A stretch of 7,930 nt of DNA from DASQGA01 sp035535315. Its GTDB lineage: Bacteria > Actinomycetota > Thermoleophilia > Gaiellales > Gaiellaceae. The notes under the pieces are model-generated. The model saw only the letters and a list, made by a program, of their open reading frames with translations. It did no database searches and was not told where the DNA came from. Both the position numbers and the translations under genes were made by a program. Location: assembly GCA_035535315.1 (NCBI GenBank), contig DATLQD010000092.1, forward strand, positions 1-7,930, given 5' to 3'. Positions 6,092 to 7,930 of this stretch are shown one piece after another (the first letter of the stretch is position 1; every line of letters starts with the position of its first letter).

Positions 6092-6100
6092 GGGGAGGCC

Positions 6101-6106
6101 AGTATA
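6101..6106 (-). promoter_or_regulatory. Candidate -10 box for tRNA-Thr
   Basis: On the minus strand TATACT, one mismatch from TATAAT, ends 9 bases before the tRNA 5' end, which would place transcription start within a few bases of the mature end. No good -35 hexamer is visible at the usual distance, so this is tentative. It lies in the 78-base gap between ricT and the tRNA. Confidence 0.35.
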
Positions 6107-6169
6107 GCCAGCGGCTTTTTCGCCTCCGGCGGCTTTTCGTCCACGCGCAGGGGCCCCCTTCTACAGCCC

Positions 6170-6988
6170 TTAGACAAGCTCCTTGCAGTCGTCGATCGGG
6201 ATGTCGACGCTCCTCGCATCCTCGAGATCGACGCTGCACATGTCCTTCAAGACCGCGTAGCCGGTGACGAGCCCGGAGCCCAGGGGAGTCTCGACGCGCC
6301 GCCCCACCCTGGGCGCGCGGTCCCGGAAGCTGCGGTAGACCGGATGCTCGAACGCGAGACAGCAGCGGAGGCGGCCACAGAGTCCGGTGATCCGCCCGGA
6401 GCTCATGGGCATCTCCTGGTCCTTGGCCATCCGGAGCGTGATCGGCTGCTCGTGCGAGTGGAAGCGCTGGCAGCAGTGCTGCGTCCCGCAGAGGCCGTGG
6501 TCTCCGCAGACGCGTGCAGCCTCGCGCGGACCGACTGACCGGAGCTCGATTCGCTTATGCAGACGGTCACGGAGGGCCGCCTGAAGCGAGCTGACTTCGG
6601 CCCGCGCTTCGGACTCGTAGGCGAAGACGAGCCGGGAGCCGTCAAAGACCATCTCGGCCGAGATCGGCTTCACGTCGACCTGCTCGCGCCGCAGGAGCTC
6701 GCGGAAGACGAGCATGGCCTTCTTGGCCTCGATCTGGTTTGTGCGGACGGTCTCCCGGTCCTGATCCGTCGCCCGGCGGACAACGCGCTTGAGGGGGTTC
6801 GATGGAGCCTGTTCGAGTGGATGGTTCGGCTGTACGACGCGCCCGTACTCCTGGCCCCTCGACGTCTGGCAGATGACCTTCTCGTTCCAGGCAAGCTCGA
6901 GCCCGGCCGGGTCGAACGAATACACCCTGCCCCCTGGCGAGAAGACGACTCCCACCGCCTCGCCGGTGGCCTTCTCCGCGCGAGCCAC
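6170..6988 (-). CDS. ricT: RicT/YaaT family PSP1-domain iron-sulfur protein
   Basis: 272-residue soluble protein of the PSP1/RicT (YaaT) family. In Bacillus subtilis RicT works with RicA and RicF, binds [4Fe-4S] clusters and helps RNase Y in mRNA maturation, with effects on competence, sporulation and biofilms; whether this holds in this lineage is unknown. Seen: N-terminal VGVVFSPGGRVYSFDP, the central EMVFDGSRLVFAYESEAR at 112-129, and the cysteine-rich core ARVCGDHGLCGTQHCCQRF (C161, C167, C172, C173) followed by GLCGRLRCCLAFEHPVY (C204, C209, C210), ending with the PLGSGLVTG segment near 235. Length is normal and all expected cysteines are present. It starts at GTG, whose first base is the last base of the holB stop codon, so translation is likely coupled. 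The holB-ricT order is common in Gram-positive genomes and supports the call. A GTG at residue 12 is a weaker alternative start. Confidence 0.93.
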   Translation of the reverse strand: MARAEKATGEAVGVVFSPGGRVYSFDPAGLELAWNEKVICQTSRGQEYGRVVQPNHPLEQAPSNPLKRVVRRATDQDRETVRTNQIEAKKAMLVFRELLRREQVDVKPISAEMVFDGSRLVFAYESEARAEVSSLQAALRDRLHKRIELRSVGPREAARVCGDHGLCGTQHCCQRFHSHEQPITLRMAKDQEMPMSSGRITGLCGRLRCCLAFEHPVYRSFRDRAPRVGRRVETPLGSGLVTGYAVLKDMCSVDLEDARSVDIPIDDCKELV

Positions 6989-7930
6989 TACCCCACCGTT
7001 CCGAAGGCGCCGGTCATGTCTCGCCGCAGCTTGACGAAGAGGGCCTCGAGCGCAAGCCCCGCCTGAACGTTGTACTCGCCGAAGGACCGGCGGGTCTCGT
7101 GCACGGTTCCGGCTGCCTGCTCGGCAGGGCTCGACCGCCCGGGCTCCCCTTCCCGGGAGAGTTCTTCGAGCCGGTCGCAGTTGAGGACCGCCGGCTCGGC
7201 GCCGGCCGCGACCACCACGAGGTCGCGGTACCAGCTCGCCAGCACGTCTAGAGCGTCCGCAATCTCCTCGCGCTCCGCCCCGCGCTCCGCCCGCTTGAGC
7301 CGCTGCTCGAGCTCGCGCTCCGTCTCGGCGCCGGTCGCAGCTTCCTCCGCCGCCTTCCGCACCTCCGTTCCCCGCGCGTGAGCGAGGTCGGTGACTTTCT
7401 TGGCGGCCCGAACCGCGTCGAACCCGGGTTCGAGGTAAACGGCGCGGGCCAGCTCGATCACCGCCTCGCGCCGGGCGCGTGGCTTTTCGGTGAGCAAGCG
7501 CTCGGCCCGGTCGAGCCGCCCGGCTGCGACGCGCGCTGCCAGCTCCAGCTCACCCCCCTCGAGCCCACGGGCGGCTAGGTGCGCCTTGATCGCGCGCTGC
7601 GAGAGCCGGCGGAAGCTCACCGGCTGGCACCGCGAGCGGAGCGTCTCGGGCAGCGGGCCGAGCTCATCGGCGACGAGGACGATGACGGCGTAGTCAGGCG
7701 GCTCCTCGAGATCCTTGAGGAGCGCATCGGCGGCGTCCTCGTTCATCGTGTGCGCACCGAAGACGAGGTAGACGCGCCGGTCGGCTTCGAACGGACGCAT
7801 GTGCAAGTCACGGCGCATCTCGCGGACGGGATCGATCCGAATCTGGTCGCCGAGCGGCTCGAGGACGTAGAGGTCTGGGTGCGCCCGCCGGACGACCCGA
7901 TCGGAGTCGCCGATCAAGGCGCCCGCAAAG
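6988..7930 (-). CDS. holB: DNA polymerase III subunit delta' (clamp loader), 5' end outside window
   Basis: The visible 313 residues are the middle and C-terminal parts of the clamp-loader delta' subunit, which with delta and gamma/tau opens the beta clamp and places it on primed DNA. Seen: HPDLYVLEP, IRIDPVREMRRDLHMRPFE, RRVYLVFGAHTMNEDAADALL (Walker B-like region of delta'), KDLEEPP where many homologs have KTLEEPP, and LPETLRSRCQPVSFR with the SRC (arginine finger) motif. The collar-type helical C-terminus runs to the TAG at 6988-6990. The Walker A-like and zinc-binding cysteine regions lie beyond the right edge. The frame continues unbroken to the edge, so the TTG at 7917 is not a true start. 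The gene overlaps ricT by one base and is probably in one operon with it. Confidence 0.93.
   Translation of the reverse strand, partial: FAGALIGDSDRVVRRAHPDLYVLEPLGDQIRIDPVREMRRDLHMRPFEADRRVYLVFGAHTMNEDAADALLKDLEEPPDYAVIVLVADELGPLPETLRSRCQPVSFRRLSQRAIKAHLAARGLEGGELELAARVAAGRLDRAERLLTEKPRARREAVIELARAVYLEPGFDAVRAAKKVTDLAHARGTEVRKAAEEAATGAETERELEQRLKRAERGAEREEIADALDVLASWYRDLVVVAAGAEPAVLNCDRLEELSREGEPGRSSPAEQAAGTVHETRRSFGEYNVQAGLALEALFVKLRRDMTGAFGTVG

Noticed and set aside
6111..6140. Hairpin CGCC-TCC-GGCG with nearby T runs as a terminator
   Set aside because: The T run follows it only in the plus direction, where no gene ends. For ricT on the minus strand it is followed by A residues, so it does not fit an intrinsic terminator.
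6065..7066. Plus-strand frames across the tRNA and ricT
   Set aside because: One overlaps a complete tRNA and both lie antisense to ricT; no domain signature is present.
7915..7917. TTG as the holB start
   Set aside because: The frame is open to the window edge, and the ATP-site and zinc-binding parts of delta' are expected further upstream, so the gene simply runs off the window.
1..7930. CRISPR array, transposon or phage genes
   Set aside because: No regularly spaced repeats, no terminal inverted repeats with a transposase, and no integrase or capsid-type motif was found in any frame.

Overview
This is a high-GC window with strongly G/C-ending codons and GTG starts. It probably comes from an actinobacterial chromosome. 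The codon style, a holB-ricT pair next to a tRNA-Thr, and a cyclase/NB-ARC regulator all suit the Thermoleophilia (Solirubrobacterales/Gaiellales) type, but that lineage is an inference. No insertion sequence, integrase, CRISPR array, phage gene or toxin-antitoxin pair was seen.

Left part, plus strand: an enolase-superfamily-like protein (61-1152) is followed by a large signalling ATPase (1369-3819). The ATPase has an N-terminal class III nucleotide cyclase-type domain, an NB-ARC/AfsR-type ATPase and TPR-like helices, with no helix-turn-helix. The gap between the two genes holds a decayed piece of a membrane-protein gene on the minus strand (1154-1341).

Middle part, minus strand: there are two related SRPBCC-fold proteins, each with one N-terminal membrane segment (5214-5858 and 3984-4616). 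Between them is a gene broken by two frameshifts (4764-5233) and cut short at its 3' end. Its three pieces join into one sensible protein. A short truncated membrane-protein start (3842-3958) lies just after the second SRPBCC gene and stops close to the 3' end of the convergent cyclase gene.

Right part, minus strand, housekeeping: holB (DNA polymerase III delta', start outside the window) overlaps ricT/yaaT (PSP1-domain iron-sulfur protein) by one base. A tRNA-Thr(CGT) and an unusual inverted repeat follow.

No new multi-gene defence or metabolic system is evident. The most notable points are three decayed or truncated minus-strand genes around intact neighbours, a frameshifted gene between paralogous SRPBCC membrane proteins, and a cyclase domain that lacks standard catalytic residues while fused to a STAND ATPase.
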